Notes: generated from the sequence alone by a model not told the origin. Positions 33,680-43,021 are shown, numbered from the stretch's first letter. The stretch: DNA of 64,000 bases from JBBARC01 sp040400005 (GCA_040400005.1 JBBARC010000010.1:6554-70553); one strand, 5' to 3'. Program-made: numbers and translations.

Positions 33680-35349
33680 TGGGTTAACGCCACGCCATCA
33701 CGGCGTGGGTCGGCAGCCCCTAGCAGCCCGTGCGGTGTGACGACGATCAACGCCGACCCCGATGTCATTTCCGATATCGTCATTTTTTGCCCGCGCGCTG
33801 AAAGCGTGGCGGCCAAGGCGGCCATGGGCGTGCCTTCCTCAAGCTCCGCTTTGGCGGCAACCCCGACGTTGCCCAAGGCCAGCGCATCGGCCGGCGTCAG
33901 GCCAAAATCCAGCACCCCGGTCAGAGCGCGCACCACATAGCCGGGTATCCGTGCGCCCCCGGCAGATCCCACCACCGCCACCAGCCGGCGATCGCGGTCG
34001 AGCACAATACTGGGGGCCATAGCACTGCGCGGCCGCTTGCCCGGCTGCACCCGGTTGGCCAGCGGCTTGCCATCTTTTTCCGGCGCCAGTGAAAAATCGG
34101 TCAGTTCGTTATTCAGCACAAACCCGTGGGTTGCGCGTTGCGACCCAAAGGCGAATTCCACCGTGGTGGTCATCGCCACGGCATTGCCGGCGCCATCGAC
34201 AATCGCCAGATCACTGGTGCCGTGTTCGGGTTGCGCCGGCGCTGCTGGTGGCGCGCCAAGTTTGGGGCTGCCGGGTGCCGGCGGTGCCATCGCGTGGGCG
34301 GGATCGATACTGGCGGCGCGCCGTGCGATATAGCCAGGGTCGATCAGCCCGGCCACCGGAACCGGCACAAAATCTGCGTCCCCGCCAAACGCATCGCGGT
34401 CGGCCGCGGCCAGCCGTTCAGCTTCTAAAATCCACATGGTGGTATCAGCGCCGTTGGCGCCACCAGGGGCCAGTTTGGCGCGTTTTAAAGCGCCCAATGT
34501 CTGCAATACAAAAATCCCCCCGGCCGAGGGTGGTGCGGCGCTGCACACGGTATAGGCCCGATACGCCCCACACACCGGCGCGCGCGCGACCGGCCGGTAG
34601 CTTTGCAAATCGTGCAGTGTCATGCTGCCACCCAACGGGGCTGCCCGCACGGCGGCCACAATATCCTCGGCAATTGTGCCCTGGGTCAGGGCCGCCGGCC
34701 CATCTTTGGCAATCGCTGCCAGCGTATCGGCATAGGCCAGATTTTTCATCATGAAGCCGGCAGCCGGCGGGTGGCCGCCGGGCAGAAACATCGCGGCAAG
34801 GGTTGGGCTATGGCTTATTGCCTCGCGGTCCCACGCGATCAGCTGTGCCATCCGCGGCGGCACCGCAAAACCGTTGCGTGCCAGGGCGATGGCGGGGGCA
34901 AAAAGCCGCCCCCAGGGCAGCCGGCCATGTGCATGTTGGGCGCGTGCCAGCATGGTAATCGCCCCCGGCACCCCCACCGACCGGCCACTGCCCACGGCCG
35001 CAATAAACCCCACGGGTTTGCCATCTTGCGCCAAAAACATGCCGGGCGTGGCGCCTGCCGGTGCGCTTTCGCGCCCATCATAAAAAGTAACGTCGCGCGA
35101 CTTGCCATCGTAGTGCAGCAGAAACGCGCCGCCGCCGACGCCACTGGCCTGCGGTTCCACCAGCCCGAGCACCGCCTGCACAGCCACGGCTGCATCAATG
35201 GCACTGCCGCCGGCGCGCAGCATTTGCATACCAGCCGCCGCCGCCATGGGGTTTGCCGCCACCACCATCATTGCTGGCCGTGCCGCGTGGGCAGATGGGC
35301 AGGTCAGTGCCGCGCTGAATACCGCCGCCAGAGCATAAGAAATCCGCAT
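33676..35349 (-). CDS. ggt: Gamma-glutamyltransferase
   Basis: Periplasmic or surface Ntn-hydrolase that cleaves gamma-glutamyl compounds such as glutathione. ATG 35349 gives a clear signal peptide (ISYALAAVFSAALTCPSAHA). The large-subunit substrate Arg is in FYDGRESAPAGATPGMF. The autocleavage Thr begins the small subunit at TSDLAIVDGAGNAVAMTT (just after QPEHG); the SIVLDRDRRLVAVVGSAGG stretch follows. About 557 residues is normal. An upstream open extension (to 35445) lacks signal features and overlaps yraN. The gene is coupled to the MFS transporter downstream. Two other glutathione-related genes, yraN-gshB, lie just upstream on the opposite strand; any metabolic link is inference. Confidence 0.93.
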   Translation of the reverse strand: MRISYALAAVFSAALTCPSAHAARPAMMVVAANPMAAAAGMQMLRAGGSAIDAAVAVQAVLGLVEPQASGVGGGAFLLHYDGKSRDVTFYDGRESAPAGATPGMFLAQDGKPVGFIAAVGSGRSVGVPGAITMLARAQHAHGRLPWGRLFAPAIALARNGFAVPPRMAQLIAWDREAISHSPTLAAMFLPGGHPPAAGFMMKNLAYADTLAAIAKDGPAALTQGTIAEDIVAAVRAAPLGGSMTLHDLQSYRPVARAPVCGAYRAYTVCSAAPPSAGGIFVLQTLGALKRAKLAPGGANGADTTMWILEAERLAAADRDAFGGDADFVPVPVAGLIDPGYIARRAASIDPAHAMAPPAPGSPKLGAPPAAPAQPEHGTSDLAIVDGAGNAVAMTTTVEFAFGSQRATHGFVLNNELTDFSLAPEKDGKPLANRVQPGKRPRSAMAPSIVLDRDRRLVAVVGSAGGARIPGYVVRALTGVLDFGLTPADALALGNVGVAAKAELEEGTPMAALAATLSARGQKMTISEMTSGSALIVVTPHGLLGAADPRRDGVALTQ

Positions 35350-35447
35350 ACCCCCTGCATGCCAGGGCGGCGCTGGGTTGGAAAGTATCAACGCATTTTT
35401 AACCATTGGGCGCCTATCACTGCGTTCCTTGCGGATGCGCACCACCT

Positions 35448-35876
35448 ATGCCCGTTTCCCTCGCAACAATCGGCCAAACAACCCGCCAAACAACCTGCCA
35501 AACAACCCGCCAAAAACGGGGCCGGGCCAGCGCAGGCCGTGGCCTCGCCGGAGAAGCGGCCGCTTGTGCCGCTTTGGTTGCCAATGGCTGGTGTGTGCTA
35601 GGCCAGCGTGTGCGCACTGATGCCGGCGAAATTGATGCCGTCGCTGAAAAAGACGGCATCCTGGCCGTGATTGAAGTCAAAGCCCGGCCCAGCCTTGCCG
35701 CCGCTGCCTGGGCGTTAGGTGCCCGCCAGCGCGCCCGCCTTATCAACGCTGCCGAAATTTTATTGGGTGAAAACCCCGGCTGGGGCCAAAACGGCGTGCG
35801 TTTTGATGTCATGCTGGTGGATCGTGCCGGCACCGTGCGCCGCATTGCCGATGCCTTCCGCCCGGATTTCGCCTAA
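35448..35876 (+). CDS. yraN: YraN-family (UPF0102) endonuclease-fold protein
   Basis: Small predicted nuclease-fold protein of unknown role, 142 residues from ATG 35448. After a 30-residue N-terminal leader with a TTRQTTCQTTRQ repeat the fold starts at GLAGEAAACAALVANGWCVLG. The restriction-endonuclease-like core is TDAGEIDAVAEKDGILAVIEVKAR, with the Asp, Glu and Lys in the D-ExK pattern. The gene precedes gshB, as in many alphaproteobacteria. It diverges from ggt. The catalytic residues are intact, but enzymatic activity has not been shown for the family in general. Confidence 0.88.
   Translation: MPVSLATIGQTTRQTTCQTTRQKRGRASAGRGLAGEAAACAALVANGWCVLGQRVRTDAGEIDAVAEKDGILAVIEVKARPSLAAAAWALGARQRARLINAAEILLGENPGWGQNGVRFDVMLVDRAGTVRRIADAFRPDFA
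35474..35509 (+). repeat. 12-bp in-frame tandem repeat in yraN
   Basis: Three copies of CCAAACAACC[CT]G in a row, coding for the repeated QTTR/QTTC residues at the N-terminus of YraN, before the conserved fold. Confidence 0.85.
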
Positions 35877-35967
35877 TCCCCCCCGCCTCGCCGCATTTTC
35901 TGGGCACACCTTGCAGCGCGCCGCCCGGTCGCGCACATGGGACAACACCGCATAGCTGGAGTTGCCC

Positions 35968-36912
35968 ATGGCCCAAGGCCTAAAAGTCGCAGTGCAAATG
36001 GACCCCATCGCCGGCATCAACATCGATGGTGACAGCACCTTCGCCCTGATGCTGGAAGCCCAGCGCCGCGGCCACCTTTTGTGGCACTACGATGTGCGCC
36101 GCATGTCGCTGGATGGCCGCAGCCTATCCGCCCGTGCCAACCCCATTACCGTGCAGCGCGTGCGCGGCGCGCACTACCAATGCGGCCCAGAAGACACCAT
36201 CGACCTCGCCACCATGGACGTGGTGCTGATGCGCCAGGACCCGCCTTTCGACATGGCCTACATCACCGCCACCCACCTGCTAGACCACATCCACCCGCGC
36301 ACCTTGGTGGTGAACGACCCCACCGCGGTGCGCAACGCCCCGGAAAAAGTGCTGGTCACTCAATTCGCCGATCTCATGCCGCCCACCCTGATCGCCTGGG
36401 ATAGCGCAACAATCCGCGATTTCCGCGCCCGCCACCGCGATATCATCGTCAAGCCGCTGTACGGCAACGGCGGCGCTGGCGTCTTTCGTATCCCTCCCGA
36501 CGATCAAAACCTGTCATCTTTGCTGGAACTTTTTTTCAGCACCTCGCGCGAACCGCTCATGGTGCAGCGTTACGAACCCGCCGTGCGCCAAGGCGATAAG
36601 CGCATTATTCTGGTCGATGGCGTGCCGATGGGCGCCATCAACCGCGTACCCCCGGCGGGGGAGGCGCGGTCTAACATGCATGTCGGCGGTAGGCCGGAAC
36701 AAAGCGGCTTAACCAAACGCGACATCGAAATCTGCGACCGCATCGCGCCTTACTTGCGCGATAACGGTTTAATCTTCGTCGGCATTGACGTGATCGGCGA
36801 CGTGCTGACCGAAATCAACGTCACCTCCCCCACCGGCCTGCAGGAAATCGCTCGCTTCGACGGGCTCGATCTCTCCGGTGCTATTTGGGACGCCATCGAA
36901 GCTCGCCGTTAG
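35968..36912 (+). CDS. gshB: Glutathione synthetase
   Basis: ATP-grasp ligase joining gamma-glutamylcysteine and glycine to make glutathione, 314 residues. MDPIAGINIDGDSTFALMLE and MRQDPPFDMAYITATHLLD are GshB signatures in the N-terminal domain. The ATP-grasp region has VKPLYGNGGAGVFRI, the MVQRYEPAVRQGDKRIILVDG block and the Mg-binding ITEINVTSPTG-like LTEINVTSPTGLQEI. I chose ATG 35968, 7 nt after GGAG (35957-35960). The preceding yraN gene ends 91 nt upstream. The usual partner gshA is not in this window. Confidence 0.96.
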   Translation: MAQGLKVAVQMDPIAGINIDGDSTFALMLEAQRRGHLLWHYDVRRMSLDGRSLSARANPITVQRVRGAHYQCGPEDTIDLATMDVVLMRQDPPFDMAYITATHLLDHIHPRTLVVNDPTAVRNAPEKVLVTQFADLMPPTLIAWDSATIRDFRARHRDIIVKPLYGNGGAGVFRIPPDDQNLSSLLELFFSTSREPLMVQRYEPAVRQGDKRIILVDGVPMGAINRVPPAGEARSNMHVGGRPEQSGLTKRDIEICDRIAPYLRDNGLIFVGIDVIGDVLTEINVTSPTGLQEIARFDGLDLSGAIWDAIEARR

Positions 36913-37020
36913 CGCAAGAACGCCCGCGCCGATCTCAAATTACCCACCGCAAAACGGAGTGTTGCGGCCCCTGCTTGGCGTCTAAACCGGCACGACCGAA
37001 AACCAGGGACCGCCCGCGCC

Positions 37021-38085
37021 ATGAACAGCCCCGCCACCCCACAGCACCTCACCGAAGACACCATGTTTGCCCGCGTGCGCGCCCGCGATGGCAGCGCCGA
37101 TGGGGTGTTTTATGTCGGCGTGCTCAGCACCGGTATTTTCTGCTTCCCCAGCTGCGCATCGCGCCCGGCTTTGCGCGAAAACCTGCGTTTTTACCCAAGC
37201 AGCGACGCCGCCACCCGCGCTGGTTTTCGCCCCTGCCGCCGCTGCCGACCCGATTTGCCCTTCCCCGCGCAGCGCATGGCGGCGTTGGTCACCAGCCTGT
37301 GCGCAGCTATCAGCGCGGGGGAGGCAGATTTCGCCACCACCGCGCTTGCCGGCGGGGTGAGCCAGGCTCGGCTAGCCGTAAGTTTTCGCCAAAGCACCGG
37401 CCTCACCATTGCGGCTTTCACCGCCGCCACCCGCCACAACGCGGTGCAGGCAGCGTTGCAGGCGGGTGCCGCGGTGACAACGGCGGCCTATGATGCTGGC
37501 TTTGGCTCGTCTGGCCGGTTTTATGCAGCGGCCGATGCCATGCTCGGGATGACGCCGCTTGCCTATCGCGCCCAAGGCCGAGGCGAGCATATTGCCCACG
37601 CCTTTGGCCAAACCACCTTGGGCCTGGTGCTGGTCGCCTGGGCCGGCCGCGGCATCTGCGCGATCCTGATCGGCGACGACGCGGCAACCCTGCGCGCGGA
37701 CCTCACCCGCCGCTTTGCCCGCGCCGAGATCGTTGATGCCACCCCCACCGATGCCGATTACGTCGCCCAATGTATCCGCCTCATCGAAGAACCCAACGCC
37801 GCCCACCACTTGCCGTTAGATATTCGCGGCACCGCGTTTCAGCGCCGGGTGTGGGCCGCCTTGCGGGAAATCCCGCCAGGCCAAACCAGCAGCTATACAC
37901 AGATCGCAGCAATCATCGGTGCCCCAAAGGCCGCCCGTGCGGTGGCCGGCGCCTGTGCCGCCAACGCCCTGGCGGTGGCAGTACCCTGCCACCGCGTGGT
38001 GCGCGGTTCGGGTGATCTGGCCGGCTACCGCTGGGGCATCGCACGCAAACGCGCGTTGCTGGCGCGCGAGGCTGACCACACTTAA
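37021..38085 (+). CDS. ada: Ada, bifunctional DNA methyl-repair protein and regulator
   Basis: Adaptive-response protein repairing alkylated DNA, 354 residues. The zinc/phosphotriester-repair domain has Cys41, Cys45, Cys72 and Cys75 (GIFCFPSCASRPA and RPCRRCRPD), with the same spacing as E. coli Ada (38, 42, 69, 72). An AraC-type helix-turn-helix follows (residues 85-180, AAYDAGFGSSGRFYAAADAM). The C-terminal O6-alkylguanine transferase domain ends in VPCHRVVRGSGDLAGYRWG, with the acceptor cysteine in PCHRV. All three parts are intact. It stands alone, with no AlkB or AlkA gene beside it. Confidence 0.95.
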   Translation: MNSPATPQHLTEDTMFARVRARDGSADGVFYVGVLSTGIFCFPSCASRPALRENLRFYPSSDAATRAGFRPCRRCRPDLPFPAQRMAALVTSLCAAISAGEADFATTALAGGVSQARLAVSFRQSTGLTIAAFTAATRHNAVQAALQAGAAVTTAAYDAGFGSSGRFYAAADAMLGMTPLAYRAQGRGEHIAHAFGQTTLGLVLVAWAGRGICAILIGDDAATLRADLTRRFARAEIVDATPTDADYVAQCIRLIEEPNAAHHLPLDIRGTAFQRRVWAALREIPPGQTSSYTQIAAIIGAPKAARAVAGACAANALAVAVPCHRVVRGSGDLAGYRWGIARKRALLAREADHT

Positions 38086-38101
38086 ACACCGCCGTTAAAT
38101 T

Positions 38102-40372
38102 TCAAAAACTCTTGCGCACCCCAAAGGTAAATGTTCGCGGCCGGTTATACGCACCAACTGACCCCAACGGCGTGCCCCCAGCCCCCGGCAAATACGCGGT
38201 CGCCAGCAAACTGCCATAACTAAACGCCCGGTAGCGCCTGTTGAGCACATTATCCGCCCGAAAACTAAACTCCAAACGGTCGCGCGTGTCAGTCAATGCT
38301 AGCCGCAGATCGGCCAGCGCATAATCAGCGCTGGTATTAATGCCTGGCGCAATCGCGGATTCGCTTAAATACGAGGTCGAGTATTGCAGCTGCGCATCCG
38401 CACTGCCGACCCACACATCACTGATACGATGGCTAAACCGCGCCCCCATCATGGCGGTAAAGCGCGGCGCGCGCTGCAAACGTTCGCCATCGGTGATATT
38501 GGCCTGAGGTTCCAGGGCCGCATTACCGTAAATATCTAAATTGGGCAAAAGCCGCACATGGCCTTCGGCATCGATGCCTGTCGCATTGGCATTCACCGAT
38601 CGCACCAAAAAACCCAGCGCCGACGTTGAATAGTAACTATCCTGATAGCCATCAATGTGCATGTGATACACAGCAAGTGTCGCAAACCCTCGACCCTGCC
38701 AAAACCCCTGCTTTATGCCCGCTTCAAACGATGTGGTGATCTCCGGACGCACCGCAAATGGATCGGGGCCGGCCGCCCCGAACGCTGCCGTGTTATTGAA
38801 CGCGCCACTTTTGGTGCCTTGCCCCGCCGCCGTGTAAAGTAAAGTCGTTGGGGTAAACTGGTCACTCAACACCCCCGAAAAATCAAAGCTGGTATCGTTC
38901 AGCGTGCCGTTTATTGGCCCCGGCGGCAGCGGCACGACCAAATTAATCGCACTACCGGCATTGCCAAGATTACTCGTGATCGCCTTAGTATAGCGCCCAT
39001 CCTTATTTTCCTGGCCCAGCCTGCCGCCCAGCGAAAATTTCAGCGTATCGCTGACCCGGTAATCACCCTGGGCGAAAGCCGAGTAGGCGGTATCGGTTTG
39101 GACAAAATCCTGCACGCCAATGCCTGTGACATTCAGCGCCTTGATCGACGGGATTAGGTAAAAATCTTGCAACAGATTGATATACGAAAATTCATCATGG
39201 TGATGAAGCGCGTACACCCCGGCCTGATACGAAAACTGATCCCCAATAGGTGAAGCATACCGAATTTCCTGCGATGCCTGCGAAAACCCCTCGTGAAACT
39301 GGCTGAACACCATCGGCGCCGGGCCGGGGCCGGCATCGGAATCATAGCCATCGGCGAAGCGATAGGCCGAATAGCCGCTCACCGCACTCAGCGTGGCGCC
39401 ATTGCCCAACTGCCACACTAGGCGCAGGCTTGGCGCGTAAGAATTTTGCCGGTCATAGGTTTCACCGTACGGGGCAGATGATTCGTATTTGGTAAAATTG
39501 GCGCCACTGGCATCGGGAATGCCATACACGGCCAACAAATCTGGCCTGCTGGCATGGATCCACTGCATGGCATTGCCAGTGGTTTGTAAATGCCCGGCCT
39601 GCATTTTGAACGTCGCGGTTACCTCATCGCTGATTGCCGCAATCACCGTGCCGCGCAAAACCCAACGCCGCGTGCCGCCTTCATCGCGGTTCATCGTAAT
39701 ATTGCGAACCGTGCCGCCTTCATCGCCGTATAACCCGGCAAGCCTTACGTTCACGCGATCGCTGACCGGCAGATCAACCGCAGCTTGCGTTGTGTAACTG
39801 CCAAAATTCGCCTCGTAATCACCGGCAAGATCGCCGCTAAATTTTGTGCCAGGGTCGGCGCTGGCGATGGTAATGGCACCAACACTGGTGTTCTTGCCAA
39901 ACAACACCCCTTGCGGGCCTTTCACAATCTCAATCTGCTTCACATCAAACAATGCATCCCGATACTGACGCGCCCGCGGCAGATATACCCCATCCACAAA
40001 CAACCCAATGGATTGCTCAAACATCTGGTTGGCGGCAGACGTGCCAACCCCGCGCACGCTTACCCCGGGCAGCCCGCCAGGCGATTCGTTCATGGTCAAC
40101 CCCGGCACCGAGCCGGATAGTTGCTTAAGCTCACGAATGCCGCGCCGGGCGATCGTGGCCCCGGTCACCACGCTGACCGTAACTGGGGTTTTTTCCAAAC
40201 GCGTGCTGCGCCGCACGGCGGTCACCACCACTTCCTCGACACCATTTGGTGTTGGCGCGGCAGGGCTTGCCGCGAAAGCAGGCACCGCCGCGAGCAACGT
40301 TGTGCCGGTCAGAACAAAGCGGCGAAGGCCGGTCAGAACAAAGCGGCGAAGGCCGCCTCGGGTCGCGATCAT
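38102..40372 (-). CDS. TonB-dependent outer-membrane receptor
   Basis: Outer-membrane beta-barrel receptor for active uptake, 756 residues. The signal peptide (about residues 20-36, TTLLAAVPAFAA) is followed by the TonB box region EEVVVTAVRR, the plug domain (LKQLSGSVPGLTMNESPGG, GVSVRGVGTSAANQMFEQSI, EIVKGPQGVLFGKNTSVGAI), and a 22-strand barrel ending in FTFGVRKSF. The type is the catabolic receptor common in sphingomonads and related bacteria, not an obvious siderophore receptor. ATG 40372 is one base after the stop of the alpha/beta hydrolase gene. The start region has a perfect 24-bp tandem duplication. It is the last gene of a two-gene operon facing the TetR gene. Confidence 0.93.
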   Translation of the reverse strand: MIATRGGLRRFVLTGLRRFVLTGTTLLAAVPAFAASPAAPTPNGVEEVVVTAVRRSTRLEKTPVTVSVVTGATIARRGIRELKQLSGSVPGLTMNESPGGLPGVSVRGVGTSAANQMFEQSIGLFVDGVYLPRARQYRDALFDVKQIEIVKGPQGVLFGKNTSVGAITIASADPGTKFSGDLAGDYEANFGSYTTQAAVDLPVSDRVNVRLAGLYGDEGGTVRNITMNRDEGGTRRWVLRGTVIAAISDEVTATFKMQAGHLQTTGNAMQWIHASRPDLLAVYGIPDASGANFTKYESSAPYGETYDRQNSYAPSLRLVWQLGNGATLSAVSGYSAYRFADGYDSDAGPGPAPMVFSQFHEGFSQASQEIRYASPIGDQFSYQAGVYALHHHDEFSYINLLQDFYLIPSIKALNVTGIGVQDFVQTDTAYSAFAQGDYRVSDTLKFSLGGRLGQENKDGRYTKAITSNLGNAGSAINLVVPLPPGPINGTLNDTSFDFSGVLSDQFTPTTLLYTAAGQGTKSGAFNNTAAFGAAGPDPFAVRPEITTSFEAGIKQGFWQGRGFATLAVYHMHIDGYQDSYYSTSALGFLVRSVNANATGIDAEGHVRLLPNLDIYGNAALEPQANITDGERLQRAPRFTAMMGARFSHRISDVWVGSADAQLQYSTSYLSESAIAPGINTSADYALADLRLALTDTRDRLEFSFRADNVLNRRYRAFSYGSLLATAYLPGAGGTPLGSVGAYNRPRTFTFGVRKSF
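40307..40354 (-). repeat. Perfect 24-bp tandem duplication in the receptor leader
   Basis: Two identical adjacent 24-nt copies (40307-40330, 40331-40354) encode RRFVLTGL twice, in the n-region of the signal peptide. The duplication keeps frame and looks recent, as no base differs. Confidence 0.95.
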
Positions 40373-40373
40373 G

Positions 40374-41537
40374 TCAAAAACCATGCGCGTCAAGCCATCC
40401 TGTGACAATACCCACCGCTTGCGGCAGTAGATCCATCCGATCGATATAATAATGATCAGCCCCCACGACATCGTGGTAAGCCTTATCGGCGCTCGCCAAC
40501 GCCGCAAATAACCGGTGTGCATGGCTAGGCGTGCAGGCCAAATCGGCCGTGTTATTCACCACAAGGGCAGGGCAGGTCAGACGCCCCGCATTGATGATGC
40601 CGTTGGCCGCACTATCATCATAACTCCATTGCGAAAGCCAAGACCGCAGCGTGGTAAACCGGGCCAATCCCACCGGCCCATCATTAGCGGTTTTCGGATC
40701 GCCCAAATAGCATGTGTAAGGTTTGCGATCGGATGGGTCCTGCGTGGGGTCGGTCCAGCGCACATCGGCCATCGTGCCGTAGACACAAAACGGCCGCTCC
40801 CTACCGGCATCACCAGCGGCGGCAAGCTCTGCCAACGTGGCCCGCACGCGCGCCGTAATGCGCCGGTTACGGGCAATTTGGGCGGCGCGGAATTCGGCGA
40901 CAAACCCTGCCGTGTAGGGCGGTTGATTTGGGTTTGCGCCGTCATAAACATTCAGACTTTTATCGCGCACGAACGGCGTATCTTCATCAAGGATAGATGG
41001 GTCAAGCCACTGGGTTAATGTCACAGATCGCGAAATATGGGCTGCCAGTAGCATAATTCCATCCGCCACCGGCAAGCGTGCTGCCACCAAATCCACCGCG
41101 TCGCCCGCCGGCGTGCGGGTAATGGTCGGGCGGCACGCCTGATCCTGATACAGCAGCGATAACGACCCGCCCCCCGACCAGCCACCCAAAACAACCCGCG
41201 TATAGCCAAACCGACGTTTCAGATCATCGATGCACGCCCCCAAATCTAGCACGCATTTTTCCATAATTAGGGCTGCATCATTGCCCCTGTACCGCGTGTT
41301 GCAATAAATCACATGCCGGCCCGCCGCCGCCAGCGCGGTCACCAAGGGCAGAAAAGACCCGCCGCCGATCGGGTGGCTGAACAGGATCACGGTTTTACCA
41401 GCGCCAGTGCTGTCGCTATCCGCCGGGCGGATGCGCATACATTCCACAAACACCTGGCCCGATATGCCGCCATAGACATCTTTTAGTGTGCTGGCGTCAG
41501 CGTGCACAAATCCGTAAGGTTCGCGCATAACGGCCAT
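40374..41537 (-). CDS. Alpha/beta hydrolase linked to the receptor operon
   Basis: Hydrolase-fold protein of 387 residues. FSHPIGGGSFLPLV is the oxyanion-hole loop, VLGGWSGGGSLSLL the nucleophile elbow, VVNNTADLACTPSHAHRLF the acid loop, and GADHYYIDRMD the catalytic histidine region. It has no signal peptide. The nearest type is the large hydrolase family acting on bulky esters, which is inferred. I use ATG 41537, with GGGGAC 6-7 nt upstream; other ATGs at 41564 and 41528 are possible. Its stop is one base from the TonB-dependent receptor start, so the pair is coupled. It is divergent from the TetR gene, across 99 nt. Confidence 0.85.
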   Translation of the reverse strand: MAVMREPYGFVHADASTLKDVYGGISGQVFVECMRIRPADSDSTGAGKTVILFSHPIGGGSFLPLVTALAAAGRHVIYCNTRYRGNDAALIMEKCVLDLGACIDDLKRRFGYTRVVLGGWSGGGSLSLLYQDQACRPTITRTPAGDAVDLVAARLPVADGIMLLAAHISRSVTLTQWLDPSILDEDTPFVRDKSLNVYDGANPNQPPYTAGFVAEFRAAQIARNRRITARVRATLAELAAAGDAGRERPFCVYGTMADVRWTDPTQDPSDRKPYTCYLGDPKTANDGPVGLARFTTLRSWLSQWSYDDSAANGIINAGRLTCPALVVNNTADLACTPSHAHRLFAALASADKAYHDVVGADHYYIDRMDLLPQAVGIVTGWLDAHGF

Positions 41538-41609
41538 TTTTCTGTCCCCACTCCCCACGCGCATTTTGTGGTGGCATTCTTGCAAACCGGCGCGTTCTTG
41601 GCTAAATAG

Positions 41610-41634
41610 TCAGGGAAACTGATTTGAAAGTCAA
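41610..41634. promoter_or_regulatory. Candidate TetR operator
   Basis: TCAG-GGAAA-CTGA (41610-41622) and TTGA-AAG-TCAA (41624-41634) are two adjacent short inverted repeats, between 3 and 27 nt upstream of the TetR ATG and in the shared region with the divergent hydrolase. Either could bind the regulator; both are short. Confidence 0.4.
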
Positions 41635-41636
41635 TA

Positions 41637-42305
41637 ATGCCGTTGCAAGCTGCGCCCGGCCAAGCTAACGCCCGCAAAGGTGAGCAAACCGCCGCCCGCA
41701 TTCTGGATGTGGCGCTGGAACAATTTTCGCGCCTGGGCTTTGAACGTGCTACGTTAAACGATATTGCGGCGGCGGCAGGCGTATCGGCGCCAACGCTACA
41801 CTATCATTTTGTCGATAAGGCCGATCTGTGGCAGCGCGCCATGTGGCAATTGCGTGATGTTATCGCCCGTGAAGAACAGCTTTTGCAGGTGGCGGCCGAT
41901 GCCACGCCACTGGCCTTGCTGCGCATGGCGATGCGACTGTTCATTCGCATCAGTTGGGATCACCCGGCCCTGGGCCGCATTGTGATGCTAGAAGGCATGG
42001 CCGGTGGCGAGCGCCTGGCCTGGCTCGACAAGCACCTGATCGGCGCGCGCAACCGGCGCATCACCGCCATTGCCGCCGCCGCCATTGCCGCCGGCGAGCT
42101 GCAAGATTTTCCACCCGCCCATATTGTTATCACCCTGCAAATGGCCGCCGCCAGCCTAGTAACATTGGCGCCCTTGATGAAAACCAGTTTTGGTATCAAC
42201 AGCCAAACCGCCACCACCCGTGCCGCCCATGAACGCATGATGGTGGATGCTATTCTGGCCGGCTTCATGGTCCGCCCTCCCGCGAAAACAAAGGCAAAAC
42301 GATGA
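41637..42305 (+). CDS. TetR-family transcriptional regulator
   Basis: Ligand-responsive repressor, 222 residues. The HTH is typical: RILDVALEQFSRLGFERATL, DIAAAAGVSAPTLHYHFVDK (about residues 20-62). The C-terminal ligand domain resembles the CerR-like or TetR_C class with AMRLFIRISWDHPALGRIVM. It diverges from the alpha/beta hydrolase and TonB-dependent receptor, and its stop overlaps the VOC gene ATG by 4 nt. That places the regulator at the head of the catabolic operon it probably controls. The inducer is unknown. Confidence 0.9.
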   Translation: MPLQAAPGQANARKGEQTAARILDVALEQFSRLGFERATLNDIAAAAGVSAPTLHYHFVDKADLWQRAMWQLRDVIAREEQLLQVAADATPLALLRMAMRLFIRISWDHPALGRIVMLEGMAGGERLAWLDKHLIGARNRRITAIAAAAIAAGELQDFPPAHIVITLQMAAASLVTLAPLMKTSFGINSQTATTRAAHERMMVDAILAGFMVRPPAKTKAKR

Positions 42306-43021
42306 AACAGCATATCAATGGCGTGCATCATTTGGCGGTGATGGCGGCCGACATCAAAACCCATATCGCATTTTTCGCCGATGTGCTGGGTTGCCCGCTG
42401 GTCGCACTGTTTCCCATGCACGGCGTGGCGGGTGGGCTGCATGCGTTTTTGCGATTGAACGATTACTGCTATTTTTCAATTGTGCAATTACCTGGTGTGG
42501 ATGGCATACCCATAGAGATTGGCAAAACCCATGCCGGCACCGGCGCGGGCGTGTCGGCCGCCGGCACCTTGCAACATTTGGCGTTTAGCGCGGCAAACCC
42601 AGCAGCCTTACTGGCCATGCGCGATCGTATCCGCGCCCACGGTGTTAACGTGCTGGGGCCGATTGATCACGGCATGTGCCAGTCGATTTATTTCGCTGGC
42701 CCCGATCACCTGACGCTCGAAATCGCAACATCCGCGGTTGCCATCGACCCGCGTGCCTGGACCGATCCCGCAACCGTGGCGCTGGCCGGCATTTCCCCCG
42801 AGGAATGCGCCCGCTTCGCCGCCCCCGCGCCCTACAACGGCCCAACCCCGGTGGCCCAACCGCCGTACGATGCCAGCAAGCCCCACCAAAGCTTCCCCGA
42901 TAAAATCTACCGCGCTATGCTGGCAGCGCCTGATGAGGTGGTCGCCGCAGGCGGTTCGTATGCCGAGCCGCCAGTAAAACTAGAACCGCAAAGCGAAGGG
43001 CTTGATGATGCCGGCGACTAA
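42302..43021 (+). CDS. VOC-family (glyoxalase/dioxygenase-fold) protein
   Basis: Metal-binding vicinal-oxygen-chelate protein, 239 residues. The first half-domain opens with NGVHHLAVMAADIKTHIAFF (His ligand candidate), the second with LQHLAFSAANPAALLAMRDR and closes with QSIYFAGPDHLTLEIATS (Glu ligand). Such proteins include dioxygenases, lyases and epimerases. The C-terminal 80 residues (about 160-239) are outside the VOC fold, rich in Pro/Ala, with DKIYRAMLAAPDEVV. It overlaps the TetR stop upstream and the lyase start downstream by 17 nt. Substrate is unknown; CoA-ester or ring-cleavage chemistry is likely from context. Confidence 0.82.
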   Translation: MKQHINGVHHLAVMAADIKTHIAFFADVLGCPLVALFPMHGVAGGLHAFLRLNDYCYFSIVQLPGVDGIPIEIGKTHAGTGAGVSAAGTLQHLAFSAANPAALLAMRDRIRAHGVNVLGPIDHGMCQSIYFAGPDHLTLEIATSAVAIDPRAWTDPATVALAGISPEECARFAAPAPYNGPTPVAQPPYDASKPHQSFPDKIYRAMLAAPDEVVAAGGSYAEPPVKLEPQSEGLDDAGD

